Numbered from the stretch's first letter, positions 16,768 through 25,527 are shown. The stretch: 64,000 nucleotides of DNA from JACMLD01 sp963705285 (GCA_963705285.1 OY970066.1:3596001-3660000); one strand, 5' to 3'. Translations and numbers: made by a program. The notes: generated by a model from the letters alone, not told the origin.

Positions 16768-17280
16768 CTAATTACTTTTCACATATGATTCAATCGTTTC
16801 CATATCATCCCCTTCCAGTCTTACTATCATCCATGCGTTATTATCGGCTATGCTTACCAGGTAGATAGTCTGTTTGTTTTGGTTGATCTCCTGTACCAGG
16901 GTTATCTGGTAATCATAATAAGTTTGCCTTACTTTCTCACGTAATTCTTTCGGCAAGTTATCCTGGCCGTACGTTTTAACAGTTCTTATCCATCCGCCTT
17001 TTTTGTTATAGTCTGCCATAAAGGTAACCTGGTGCTGTTTAAACTTTGCCCGAAAGCCATATGCGGTTGCATACCAGGTTTCATTATTGTTGTCTCCATA
17101 CGCATTGTACAGGTTACGTACAGCCTTAGCCTCTATACCATGTGTGGGTATGGTTGTAGCCGGAGTGTAGTTGGCGGCGTATCCGTTAGTGGCAGCGGAG
17201 GGCTCATTTTCAGCAGGCGTTTGTGCATGGCCGATAGCAAGTGCAAAGCATGCGAACAGGCCGGTGATTATTTTTTTCAT
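16768..17280 (-). CDS. Small secreted protein, PepSY-like
   Basis: The 170-residue protein has a clear signal peptide (MKKIITGLFACFALAIGHAQ) followed by a Thr/Ala/Asn-rich linker to about residue 48. The mature domain reads like the PepSY-like periplasmic proteins of Bacteroidota: a first strand WYATAYGFRAKFKQHQVTFM, then a Gly-Gly-Trp turn, a helix with LPKELREKVRQTYYDY, and a final strand pair ending in an acidic loop. These proteins may bind ligands or inhibit peptidases; no specific role is known. It stands beside the LytTR regulator gene but has its own 80-base upstream gap. Confidence 0.75.
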   Translation of the reverse strand: MKKIITGLFACFALAIGHAQTPAENEPSAATNGYAANYTPATTIPTHGIEAKAVRNLYNAYGDNNNETWYATAYGFRAKFKQHQVTFMADYNKKGGWIRTVKTYGQDNLPKELREKVRQTYYDYQITLVQEINQNKQTIYLVSIADNNAWMIVRLEGDDMETIESYVKSN

Positions 17281-17364
17281 GGTAAATGTTTTGACAAAGC
17301 TACCACGCTACAAACCCGCCTGCCAGTGCCAACGAGCAATTGACGTGTTTGCCGGATAGTTTGT

Positions 17365-18102
17365 TCAAAACCATTTCATCAAGGAATCTTTACGGCTGCG
17401 GGATACGGCAACCGTTGATCCATCGCTCATGATAAGATGCCCGCCTTCTCCGCGTACATACTTATTAATGTGATTGAGGTTAACTACAAAGGAATGATGT
17501 ACGCGCACAAAATGAAGAAATGGTTTCAATTGTTCTTCAATGTCTTTGAGCGTTCTGCTGGCAATTATTTTTTTGCCATCGCGCAGGTAGAAATGCGTGT
17601 AATTGCCGCTGGCCTCACAATGCATCAACTTTTCAACGGGTATAAATTCAAAACCCTCGCTGGTGGGAACAGCCATTTTGCTGAATGCTGCGCTTTTGCC
17701 ATTGATCTGGTTGAGCAGGTGTCGTATTTGCGCAGTAACTGGTGTGGGGTGTTGCTGGCTGAATTTCTTTACTGCAGCCAACAGTTCGGCGGGGTCGATG
17801 GGTTTCAGCAAGTAATCGAGTGCACTGTAGCGTATGGCCTGTATGGCGTATTGATCGTAACTGGTGGTAAATATTACAGAAAAGGGAATTTCTGTTAGTT
17901 GTTCCAGCATGGTGAAGCCATTCATGTGGGGCATCTCCACATCCAGAAAAACCAATGCAGGTTGCCGTTCCTGTATGGCCTGCAGGCCTACGGCGGCAGA
18001 TTTGCAACAGGTAAGTTCAACCTCCGGGCAATAGCGTTGTAACAATAGCGCCAGGGTTTCAAGGCAATGGCCTTCATCATCAATAGCTATGGCGTTAATC
18101 AT
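17365..18102 (-). CDS. LytTR-family response regulator
   Basis: This 245-residue regulator has a receiver domain (1-120) with acidic pocket residues near the start (AIDDEG), phosphoacceptor Asp54 (VFLDVEMP) and Lys100 (YLLKPIDP). A LytTR DNA-binding domain follows at about 147-245, seen in KLMHCEASGNYTHFYL, the RTLKDIEEQL helix and VRVHHSFVVNLNHI. Its start lies 8 bases inside the end of the propeller kinase gene, so the two are translationally coupled and form a two-component pair. Confidence 0.95.
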   Translation of the reverse strand: MINAIAIDDEGHCLETLALLLQRYCPEVELTCCKSAAVGLQAIQERQPALVFLDVEMPHMNGFTMLEQLTEIPFSVIFTTSYDQYAIQAIRYSALDYLLKPIDPAELLAAVKKFSQQHPTPVTAQIRHLLNQINGKSAAFSKMAVPTSEGFEFIPVEKLMHCEASGNYTHFYLRDGKKIIASRTLKDIEEQLKPFLHFVRVHHSFVVNLNHINKYVRGEGGHLIMSDGSTVAVSRSRKDSLMKWF

Positions 18103-21100
18103 ATTTCAATGGTATTTTCAGCATTACTTCTGTACCTCCGGCAGTACCATCCCGTTTTATAGTATCATTGATGGTAATAGCAGACGCATAATGGTTTTCT
18201 TTTTTCAGCAGTTCCATACGGCCTGCCGTAATCTTCATGCCCATGGGTTTATGCTGGTGGGCCGATTTGCTTTTTAGCTCGCCGGCGCGTTTGCGACCAA
18301 TTCCGTCATCGCGGATAATACAATACAGCCAGTTACTATCGCAATGCAGCTTTATCTGCAAATGACCATGGGTTTCTTTGTGCATAAGGCCGTGCCAGAT
18401 GGCATTTTCTGCATACGGTTGAATAATCAGCGGGGGAACCAGTATGTATTGGGTATCTACGCTGTCGTCTGCTTCTACGGAATAGGAAAAATGATTGTCA
18501 AACCGCAAAGCCTCCAGCTCAAGGTACAGATCAAGTGTATGCAGTTCCCGCTCAAGGGTCACGAGCGACTGCTCAGAATTTTGCAGGATGTACCTAATCA
18601 GCCTTGAGAATTTGGTGAGATAGCCTGATGCCTGCGTGGTATTATTCTGTAAAATAAAACGGTTAATGGCGTTCAATGCATTGAAAATAAAATGCGGGTT
18701 CATTTGTGAACGTAAGGCCTGCATTTCAAGCTCTGATGATCTGCGCTGCAGTTCTGCCATTTGCTGATCAATGGTTGATTTTTCAAGCTGTCTTCTTAAC
18801 TGCAGGCGAAATCTGCGTCGCACCAGCCAGTACACAATGCCGAGAACCAGCAGCAGCGAAACAAATATTACATACCAGTGAGTCCACCAGGCAGGCACAA
18901 TTTCTATAGGCAACGATTTCTCGGCCCATACATCTTCATTGTTACCCACCCGCACCCTGAAAACATATTTTGCGGGCGGCACGTTAAAATAATAGGCCGT
19001 TCGTTCGGCACCTGCTTTGCGCCAATCTGCATCATACCCTTCCAGTTTATAGAGGTGGATATTTTCTCCGGGGTTGCTGAAGTGTATGCCTGCAAAACCA
19101 ATGGAAAATACATCCTGGTTATAGCGCAATGTAACAGCCGGTGTTGTATCTATTGGTATGGGCAGTAGTTGCCCGGCCACTTTCAATTCGCGCAGCACAA
19201 TTTGTGGCGGTGCGCTGGGTACAAAAGTATTGCGGGGATCAAATGTGTAGAAGCCAGCTTTTGAACCTACTAAAATTTCGCCGGATTGTTTGCGGAAAAT
19301 AGCGCCGGTAAGACCGCTGCTGTTTACACCATGATTAATACCATAAGAACGTATGGTATTGTTTTGCAGGTTAAATTGAAAAACGCCTGAGCGGGAACTT
19401 ATCCAAACATAACCGCTATCGTCTGCTGCAAAACCAATGATAGCTGCATTTGCAATGGGCGAACCCTTCAGCCATAACGCAGCAAAATTGCTTTTGCCCG
19501 CAGGCTTCACCCATGCGCCATTGGGCGTGCCTGCCCAGAAGTTACCATTGTTATCTTCATACAGGCAGTTGATGGATTGCCCTTGCAAAAATTGGGTTGT
19601 TTCACCAGAAGGTGCTGTGCGCATCAATCCGTTGTTATTGCCGCGTCCTGTCCAAAGCGCCTGGTTGCTGTCTAGGTACAATGCATTTACATCTGCCGTA
19701 CTGCCTGGTAACCGGGTTTTTTGCAGTAAACATAGATCAAGTTTATAAACGCCCGAAACAGTAGCAATTAGAAAATGATCGCTATCCAGTGCCATCGCAT
19801 GCCTGATAAAATCATTACCGCCGAGTATTGCCTGCGCTGTGCGTTTATCTGCATTGAGGCGATAGAGTATGCCGTTTTGTAACAGCCATTGATTATTGCC
19901 ATCATCTGGCAGAAACTGGCTAAGGCCTCCCGATTCTTCGCTTCTGGCAGATTCGGCCCACATGCCAATGTACACGGGTTTTGTCCAGGGTTGCTGAAAA
20001 ACAAGTCCGTGGTGCGTGGAAAGCCAGATATGATCTTTGGATGGCTCTGCAAAACCTGTTACGCCGGCTTTAGCAGCGTGGAACTGGTAAGGTTTTTTAG
20101 TGGGGTCTATGCGGTAAAGATTGGATGATTGTGTACTGAACCACAATACGCCTTCGCGTGAAGTAAAAGCCTGCCAGCCGCTATTGTCGAGGAGCCCTTT
20201 GCCATCTCCATAATGAATGACGCTGCCGTTGTCGGGATCAAAACGGAAGATGCCTGATTCAAATGTACCGATCCATAGCATACCGCTGCCGTCTTCGCAG
20301 ATGAAGGTAATATGATCCGACGGTGATGTTGCATCGGGCAATTCAGTATGTAATGTGGTGATGCCACTGTTTTTATTAACCGTGTATAATTTATTGCCGG
20401 CTGTTCCTGCCCATAAACGTTTTTTGCTGTCTTCAAAAATGGCCCGTACGCGCTGCCCCAGTAAGTAGTGCGAAAATGTTTTTGTTAACGGATCATAGCA
20501 ATTGAGTCCGCCTTCACCACCTTCGTCCCAACCCAAACCGGTACCCGCCCAAACAGTACCTGTATGGTCGATGAATATACTGCGCACAATGTCATAATCC
20601 AGCGAGCCATTTACGTTTGCCTGATGACGCAAATGCTCCCAGGTGTTTTTTGCAGGATCCAGAATGTCAATGCCCCGGTTTGTTCCAATCCACAGTTTTC
20701 CGTACCTGTCCATGGTTACTACGCTTACTGTATCACTGCTGAGACCGTTTGGATAGCGGTAATGGATAAATTGTTCGGTGCGGGGGTCAAAGCGGTCGAG
20801 CCCCATACCATAAAACCCCACCCAGATATAACCATTCGGATCTGCGTATACTGCTTCAGGATAGGAGCCCCCCAGGCCATTGGCATTGGCGGGGTCGTAG
20901 CGGTAGCTGTGCATGCTATATCCATCAAAGCGGGTGAGGGCACTTTTATCCTGGTCGGTAAACCACATGTACCCATTGGCGTCTTGGGTGATACCAGTAA
21001 TTTTTCCGAGTGAAATTTCGCCCACACCGTCTACCAGCGTGAATTTAATGGTATTGTTCTGCGCGGTGATACACAGTGGCAATGCAAGCAACAGGAGGGC

Positions 21101-21142
21101 GTGCACATACAACCGGCGGGTGCTGATGGGTAAACAAATCAT
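18095..21142 (-). CDS. Periplasmic propeller-sensor histidine kinase (Reg_prop/Y_Y_Y/His_kinase)
   Basis: The 1015-residue sensor has a signal peptide (about 1-27) and then a long periplasmic region of repeated Reg_prop units such as YMWFTDQD, YIWVGFYGMGLDRFD and KLWIGTNRGIDIL, making two beta-propellers. A Y_Y_Y domain near 665-745 (YKLEGYDADWR and YVFRVRVGNN) is followed by a single membrane helix at about 756-775. The cytoplasmic part is a LytS-type kinase with His817 in QMNPHFIFNALN, Asn in YAENAIWHGL and the G box DDGIG. Unlike the hybrid one-protein systems used by Bacteroides for glycan sensing, the regulator is a separate LytTR protein encoded next to it. The ligand is unknown; no transport genes flank it. 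Confidence 0.95.
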   Translation of the reverse strand: MICLPISTRRLYVHALLLLALPLCITAQNNTIKFTLVDGVGEISLGKITGITQDANGYMWFTDQDKSALTRFDGYSMHSYRYDPANANGLGGSYPEAVYADPNGYIWVGFYGMGLDRFDPRTEQFIHYRYPNGLSSDTVSVVTMDRYGKLWIGTNRGIDILDPAKNTWEHLRHQANVNGSLDYDIVRSIFIDHTGTVWAGTGLGWDEGGEGGLNCYDPLTKTFSHYLLGQRVRAIFEDSKKRLWAGTAGNKLYTVNKNSGITTLHTELPDATSPSDHITFICEDGSGMLWIGTFESGIFRFDPDNGSVIHYGDGKGLLDNSGWQAFTSREGVLWFSTQSSNLYRIDPTKKPYQFHAAKAGVTGFAEPSKDHIWLSTHHGLVFQQPWTKPVYIGMWAESARSEESGGLSQFLPDDGNNQWLLQNGILYRLNADKRTAQAILGGNDFIRHAMALDSDHFLIATVSGVYKLDLCLLQKTRLPGSTADVNALYLDSNQALWTGRGNNNGLMRTAPSGETTQFLQGQSINCLYEDNNGNFWAGTPNGAWVKPAGKSNFAALWLKGSPIANAAIIGFAADDSGYVWISSRSGVFQFNLQNNTIRSYGINHGVNSSGLTGAIFRKQSGEILVGSKAGFYTFDPRNTFVPSAPPQIVLRELKVAGQLLPIPIDTTPAVTLRYNQDVFSIGFAGIHFSNPGENIHLYKLEGYDADWRKAGAERTAYYFNVPPAKYVFRVRVGNNEDVWAEKSLPIEIVPAWWTHWYVIFVSLLLVLGIVYWLVRRRFRLQLRRQLEKSTIDQQMAELQRRSSELEMQALRSQMNPHFIFNALNAINRFILQNNTTQASGYLTKFSRLIRYILQNSEQSLVTLERELHTLDLYLELEALRFDNHFSYSVEADDSVDTQYILVPPLIIQPYAENAIWHGLMHKETHGHLQIKLHCDSNWLYCIIRDDGIGRKRAGELKSKSAHQHKPMGMKITAGRMELLKKENHYASAITINDTIKRDGTAGGTEVMLKIPLKYD

Positions 21143-21309
21143 GATAAGTTGGTATCAACAGCGGAAAATAAAAGATGTATCCCATAAAAATACGCCGCAA
21201 TGATCAGCCTGCGGGGATTTTAGGGTAGTTGGTAAATTGGCTGGACAAGTGTTGGAAATCTTATGCAGATAACGGCCTGAAGTTTGATTCTCTATGCATA
21301 AACAACTTT

Positions 21310-21486
21310 ATGGACGACAATAAAAAGAACACCGAAAAAAAAGACAATAAGGACGCTATTGTAAAACCCGACCCGGAAACACTGCATACCACCGATCCGC
21401 AGGAGCATATGGAAGGGCCGATATCATCACTGGTTCAGGACGTTAAGAAAGAGGCGGAGAAAGAAGATGGAAAGTCTGAGGACTGA
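21310..21486 (+). CDS. Small charged protein, hypothetical
   Basis: A 58-residue protein starting MDDNKKNTEKKDNKD. It is almost entirely polar, rich in Lys, Asp and Glu, and likely disordered. I use the ATG at 21310, since the longer frame beginning at 21229 adds a segment without coding character. Short Lys/Asp/Glu proteins of this type are common in the family's genomes without a known role. It ends at the start of the TCTGA repeat array and converges on the gene at 21706. Confidence 0.5.
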   Translation: MDDNKKNTEKKDNKDAIVKPDPETLHTTDPQEHMEGPISSLVQDVKKEAEKEDGKSED

Positions 21487-21705
21487 TCTCGGATGTCTGA
21501 TCTCGGATGTCTGACCTCTGATCTCTGATCTCTGATCTCTGATCTCTGATCTCTGATCTCGGATGTCGGATGTCTGACCTCTGATCTCTGAAGTATGATG
21601 TCGGAAGTCTGATGTGTGAGATTTGACATCCAATTTCTAACGTCTAACTTCTGCGTTGCGAGGTCTGACCTCTGACAACTGACGTCTGACGTCTGACCGC
21701 ATACC
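21487..21705. repeat. TCTGA/TCTGATC simple-word array at a convergent junction
   Basis: The whole gap between two convergent stops is built from variants of one word: CTGATCTCGGATGTCTGA, then CTGATCT in tandem seven-base steps, then GACGTCTGACGTCTGAC near 21680. The seven-base period is not a multiple of three, yet it leaves minus-strand frames open, giving a pseudo-repetitive peptide with units like RSEIRDQ. I treat these frames as by-products. Spacing and words drift along the array, unlike a CRISPR. Confidence 0.85.
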
Positions 21706-22011
21706 TCATCCAGCCTCCAGCTCATCAAGCAACATTGACAGCTCTGCCTGCATACCCTGAATTGCTTCTTTAAAATGATGCCTGGTAACTTTTAGTGAAT
21801 CGCCACGATAATCGATGGCATCTATTTTCAGTTTGAGAAGAATAATATTCCTTTTGTGTACTTGTTGTATTTGTTCATGCTGGGGTGAAAGACTGGCCAC
21901 GACGTGCTGATATTCCAGAAACCGTGACTGAAGTTTGGTTACATTGGCCAGCGTGCAGTTAGACGGCAGGTTTCTTTTGAGTGCTTGCAGGCGTTCAATG
22001 ATATCTTTCAT
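21706..22011 (-). CDS. Small helical protein, paralogue of the gene at 52306
   Basis: The 101-residue protein is predicted to be mostly helical with coiled-coil character. It aligns without gaps over most of its length with the 102-residue product of 52306-52614, at roughly 30 percent identity by eye. Shared blocks are the opening helix ending in a Leu-Lys pair, the turn P-x-N-x-T-L-x-N, the segment V-x-S-L, and above all K-(L/I)-K-I-D-A-I-D near residue 60. Both end in a helix with FxEA and a Met-Glu pattern. I do not recognise the family. Its 3' end abuts the TCTGA array, and its paralogue's 3' end also abuts an array. Confidence 0.7.
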   Translation of the reverse strand: MKDIIERLQALKRNLPSNCTLANVTKLQSRFLEYQHVVASLSPQHEQIQQVHKRNIILLKLKIDAIDYRGDSLKVTRHHFKEAIQGMQAELSMLLDELEAG

Positions 22012-22245
22012 ACTTACAGTGATGCACTAATAATGCCGGACGTGAACAGCGTTTATGCATTCGGGTTACTGGGTACCCGGGATAAAAAGATGTAGATTTT
22101 TTTGCCCTAATTTACCATAACAATCTTTTCTATAATAAGTGGTATCATTCTGATAAGTGATACTGTGCGGTCTGTATAAGTGGTACCTGCTGCTATTTAT
22201 TTAACCTTGCTAAATTTTAATGGTTGATTAATAGTTATACCAAAA

Positions 22246-22269
22246 AAAACCGGCTCAGCTGCCGGTTTT
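22246..22269 (-). terminator. Intrinsic terminator of the TIGR03118 gene
   Basis: AAAACCGGC (22246-22254) and GCCGGTTTT (22261-22269) form a perfect 9-bp stem around a 6-base loop. On the minus strand the hairpin is followed by a run of T. It lies 14 bases after the stop of the gene at 22283-23392. Confidence 0.85.
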
Positions 22270-22282
22270 ATTAATGAAATTT

Positions 22283-23392
22283 TTATTTGAGTAAATAACC
22301 AAAAAGGCCGTCTTTTTCATCATTTGGCCCTGCAGCGAAATATAAACGGTTGGGGTCAATGGTAGAGGTGGCGGGCGGAAAACTAATCTCCCATAGACCA
22401 TCGATAGCTACCGGTTTGTTATTCACGTTCAGCTGATCAATAAAAGTACCTGAAGAATTATAGACATTGATTTTTCCATCGCCAAAGTTCCCAACCAGCA
22501 CTGCGGCCTGTGCATCTTTGCCTGAAAAGAATGCTGCCGGCGCAAGTGCAATGCCCCAGGGTGCATTCAATTTACCTGCTGCAGCAAACCGCACTAATAA
22601 CTGCCCCCCGGTACTAAATACATTTACCACGCCATTGCCTGTTTGTTTGAGTGCCCGGCCATCTGCCGCCACTTTGGTGTAGGTTACAAACAATTTATCG
22701 CCTGCTAAATGAATATTGAAAGGTGTATAACCAGCGGGAAGTTGCGGATCGCTAAATGGTTTTGTATTGATCTGATTAAACGACCGGTCAAATACATCAA
22801 TTGTTCCCTTCAGTGCATTGGCGGCATACAAAAATTGCTGGCCGCCGTCGCTGGCCAGCGCCAGGCCGGTATACACTGCCTGGCCCACATTATTTTTTAT
22901 CAGTACTGCATTGCTACCTGCACCACTGCTCCATCCTGCAATCACGCCATCAAGACCGGCAAAGATAAACCGGGCCGATTGGCTGTTAGACAGTATGAAA
23001 TCAGCTGTATTACTGTTGGCAACAATGCCGGTAGGCGCACCACCGGTGGCGCCTGCGGGCGATGGCACATTTACCGGTGCAAGTACCTGTATGCCTTCCC
23101 GATCATAAATAGTGCTTACACCCGCGCCGGTAGCAGTAAGCCATGGTGTGCCAGATGCGCTGAACGCAATACCCCAGGCGTTGCGCAGTAATGGGTCAAC
23201 CCTCCCTGCATTGTAGCTGCTGTTATTGGCTACCAGGTTAATTTGGTTGAGATTGCCTAAGCTGGGCTTACCATGATGGTGGCCAGGCAGGTAGTCGCCT
23301 GCTTTGTGGCAGGCAGAAAATAATACCAGAGAAGTGGCAAAGGCGGTAACCCCGCTAAGGAGTGATCCACGTTGCAATACATTTTTTTTCAT
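22283..23392 (-). CDS. TIGR03118-family lipoprotein (beta-propeller-like)
   Basis: This 369-residue protein belongs to the TIGR03118 family of uncharacterised exported proteins. It has a lipoprotein signal ending LVLFSACHKAG (Cys28 as lipid anchor) and then a His-rich linker (PGHHHGK). The body is a series of beta-repeat blades with family landmarks: RNAWGIAFSASGTPWLTATG, PTGIVANS, LYAANALKGTIDVFD, and NAPWGIALAP with VLVGNFGDGKINVY. This points to a propeller anchored in a membrane, probably facing the periplasm or cell surface. Function is unknown. A strong terminator follows and no operon partner is apparent. Confidence 0.88.
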   Translation of the reverse strand: MKKNVLQRGSLLSGVTAFATSLVLFSACHKAGDYLPGHHHGKPSLGNLNQINLVANNSSYNAGRVDPLLRNAWGIAFSASGTPWLTATGAGVSTIYDREGIQVLAPVNVPSPAGATGGAPTGIVANSNTADFILSNSQSARFIFAGLDGVIAGWSSGAGSNAVLIKNNVGQAVYTGLALASDGGQQFLYAANALKGTIDVFDRSFNQINTKPFSDPQLPAGYTPFNIHLAGDKLFVTYTKVAADGRALKQTGNGVVNVFSTGGQLLVRFAAAGKLNAPWGIALAPAAFFSGKDAQAAVLVGNFGDGKINVYNSSGTFIDQLNVNNKPVAIDGLWEISFPPATSTIDPNRLYFAAGPNDEKDGLFGYLLK

Positions 23393-23519
23393 AACAAGTA
23401 TTTGAAAGGTTTTTTAATGGCCTGCACACTGAGCGTTGTATCAGCCTACAGATATTTTTTTGAAGCGCGAAAATAGGGGGGCGTTGATCAATAAAGAATA
23501 GTACAATAGTACTAGTTGG

Positions 23520-23792
23520 CTGAGAATTGAAGTGACAATTGCTGATTGCGGGATTTTGAGATTTTTTGCTGCAGCCTCTGTAGGAATTGCTGATTGCGGG
23601 ATTTTGGGATGTTGAGATTGGTTTGACGCAACCTCAGTGAGAATTTCTGATTGTGTGATTTTGTGATTTTGAAATTTTGAGAATGGTTTGACGGAGCTTT
23701 CGTGAGGGTCGCTGACATTTGAGTAGAGATTTGTCAATGGCGGCGGTCTCGCGAAGGCTAAATCTCAAAATCCAAAAATCTCAAAATCCCAA
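23520..23792. repeat. GATTTTGAGATTTT word array with self-complementary end
   Basis: From 23520 to about 23690 the sequence repeats words such as GCTGATTGCGGGATTTTGAGATTTT and CTGATTGTGTGATTTTGTG. At 23758-23792 the complementary words AAATCTCAAAATCC appear twice. The two parts can pair over many bases, so a transcript could fold into a long imperfect hairpin. The array lies between the XRE gene and the TIGR03118 gene, which are on the same strand, unlike the other arrays. Confidence 0.7.
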
Positions 23793-23837
23793 AATAAAAA
23801 AACTATTCCCTCCGTCTACTAACGGAAAGGAATAGTT
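23793..23837 (-). terminator. Intrinsic terminator of the XRE gene
   Basis: AACTATTCC (23801-23809) pairs with GGAATAGTT (23829-23837), with an inner CCGT/ACGG extension. On the minus strand the stem is followed by about ten T residues interrupted once. It lies 17 bases after the stop of the XRE gene. Confidence 0.8.
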
Positions 23838-23854
23838 GTATAACGGCGGGTTGT

Positions 23855-24085
23855 TTATGCCGCCTCTGAAAAGAGTTCCACCACAGTTACATTAAGTCCG
23901 TGCGCAATGCTTACCAACGTAAGCATTGTTATATTGGTTTTACCAGATTCAATCCTCGACAGGTTGGCTTTCTGCAAACCGCAGGCCTCAGCCAACGCAG
24001 CTTGAGACAGTTGTCTGTTAGTACGGTGGTGTTTTATTTTACTGCCCAATGCAGTGAGTATTTGTTGTGCGCCGTTTGTTTCCAT
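23855..24085 (-). CDS. XRE-family helix-turn-helix regulator
   Basis: A 76-residue single-domain Cro/CI-type DNA-binding protein. The helix-turn-helix is clear: LSQAALAEACGLQKANLSRIE at about 25-45, followed by the typical SGKTNITMLTLVSIAHGL. It lacks a sensor or cupin domain. No toxin gene or restriction gene is adjacent, so it is probably a stand-alone repressor. A good terminator follows its stop, which indicates that it forms its own transcript. Confidence 0.88.
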   Translation of the reverse strand: METNGAQQILTALGSKIKHHRTNRQLSQAALAEACGLQKANLSRIESGKTNITMLTLVSIAHGLNVTVVELFSEAA

Positions 24086-24297
24086 ATATTCTTAATAATA
24101 AAAATACATGCCGTTCCATTTTGCCCCTGTAAAAGCCTGGTTTGTTGCGGAAAATCAATTTTTTTGGGATTAAAGTATGGCAAAAGGGGAAATTTCTTCA
24201 CAAACGGTGCCACACTAATGGTATTTGCCTTCACTGTTTTATGAAGTAGTATGGGTGGGCAACTGTTGACGGTTGCGTAAGCCTACGGTCGGCACTG

Positions 24298-24705
24298 TTA
24301 TACGGCCGCCATAATTTCGATAATAGAGGTATTGATTTCGCGGGGTTCCGCATTTTTGAGCAGGTACGCCCTTGCACCGGCTCTCATCATTTCATCAACA
24401 AACTGGCGGTCTTCAAACATGGTCAAACAAATAATATGCACCATGGGATAGTGCTTGGAAAGGTACTTGGTTGTTTCAATGCCGTCCACACCCGGCATAC
24501 GAATGTCCATCAGCACAACATCAGGTGTTATGCCGTTGTTTACCTGGTCAATCAATTCCTGCCCGTTGCCGGCTTCAATCACAAAATTGAGATGCGGATA
24601 AGGTTTCATAGACAGGATAACCCCTTTGCGAAATACCTTATGGTCTTCTGCGATGGCTAATTTTACAGGCTGCATGTTATGCAAACGTGCAAACTGCCGC
24701 TTCAT
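24298..24705 (-). CDS. Stand-alone receiver domain, NarL-type without HTH
   Basis: A 135-residue protein, or 125 if the ATG at 24675 (MQPVKLAIAED) is used, which fits the family better. The receiver is complete: acidic pair in AEDH, phosphoacceptor Asp67 (VLMDIRMPG; Asp57 with the shorter start), Thr in ICLTMFED and Lys in YLLKNAEP. It resembles NarL/FixJ receivers, but the frame ends at MAAV about where the linker to a LuxR-type HTH would begin. It is therefore either a single-domain regulator or a truncated one. No HTH-coding remnant is evident in the roughly 200 bases downstream. Another NarL-type regulator lies 177 bases upstream; no kinase is adjacent. Confidence 0.85.
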   Translation of the reverse strand: MKRQFARLHNMQPVKLAIAEDHKVFRKGVILSMKPYPHLNFVIEAGNGQELIDQVNNGITPDVVLMDIRMPGVDGIETTKYLSKHYPMVHIICLTMFEDRQFVDEMMRAGARAYLLKNAEPREINTSIIEIMAAV

Positions 24706-24882
24706 TTTATAATGGATGCCTTCTTTTCTATTTTTATAAAAAATGATGGTGCAATGAGGGTAATTGTCCTGCCGTAATAAATGGTTGCCCTTAGCGGGGA
24801 TACCTTTTAGTGGTTGCGGTGTAAGAAGAAGATCCCTGATTTGTACGCAACACCGGTATGTTGGGCTGCGATGTATTTGGTG

Positions 24883-25527
24883 TCATACAATTTTATTGCG
24901 CAAAGCCAGCGCCACCGCTTCCGTACCAGAATGCACATGCAATTTTGCATAGATATTGGTAACATGGCGTTTTACGGTATCAGTGGCAATAAACAAATCA
25001 GACGCAATCATTTTGTAGCTTTTACCAGCCACTAACAATTCAAGCACTTTTTTTTCCTGTTTACTTAAATGGTAATCGGTGGCCGGGGGCGTATTGGTGG
25101 GTTGCAGGTTCTCTTTGAATAACGCCAGCACCCGCCTGGCAATACCGGGCGTCATAGCTGAACCACCCGCGTCTACTTCTTTGAGTGCCTGGATATAGTC
25201 CGCTGGTGTGGCAGACTTCAGAATATATCCTGCGGCGCCTGCACACACGGCATTGAAAATGTATTCGTCCTCAAAAAATACTGTTTGTATAAGAATGCTG
25301 ATGGAAGGAAAATGTTGTTTCACCAATTTGGTAGCTTCAATACCGTTCATGCCGGGCATTTCAATATCCATCAGAACAATGGTAGCGGGAGAGGCTTCCA
25401 GGTGTTCAAGGATGCCGTCGCAACTGCTGTAAGCACCGGAGCAACAAAATCCATCTGTAGTATTGAGCAGCAGCTCAAGGGTGTTTTTTAAATGATCGTT
25501 ATCCTCAAAAACGGCGACAGGTGTCAA
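24883..25527 (-). CDS. NarL/FixJ-family response regulator
   Basis: The 214-residue regulator has a receiver domain (1-120) with Asp54 in VLMDIEMPG and Lys in YILKSATP, and a LuxR-type HTH (about 150-210) seen in LSKQEKKVLELLVAGKSYKM followed by IATDTVKRHVTNIYAKL. It starts MTPVAVFEDND. No histidine kinase gene is next to it, so it is an orphan in this window, as is the single receiver 177 bases downstream on the same strand. The two may share a kinase encoded elsewhere. Confidence 0.93.
   Translation of the reverse strand: MTPVAVFEDNDHLKNTLELLLNTTDGFCCSGAYSSCDGILEHLEASPATIVLMDIEMPGMNGIEATKLVKQHFPSISILIQTVFFEDEYIFNAVCAGAAGYILKSATPADYIQALKEVDAGGSAMTPGIARRVLALFKENLQPTNTPPATDYHLSKQEKKVLELLVAGKSYKMIASDLFIATDTVKRHVTNIYAKLHVHSGTEAVALALRNKIV

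Noticed and set aside
21487..21705. Possible CRISPR array
   Set aside because: Words of about seven bases with drift, no constant repeat of 23-47 bases, no unique spacers and no cas genes nearby.
21427..21728. Minus-strand frames with repeated RSEIRDQ-type units, looking like a repeat protein
   Set aside because: The frames arise from the TCTGA word array between two convergent genes, lie in more than one reading frame, and overlap the ends of both real genes.
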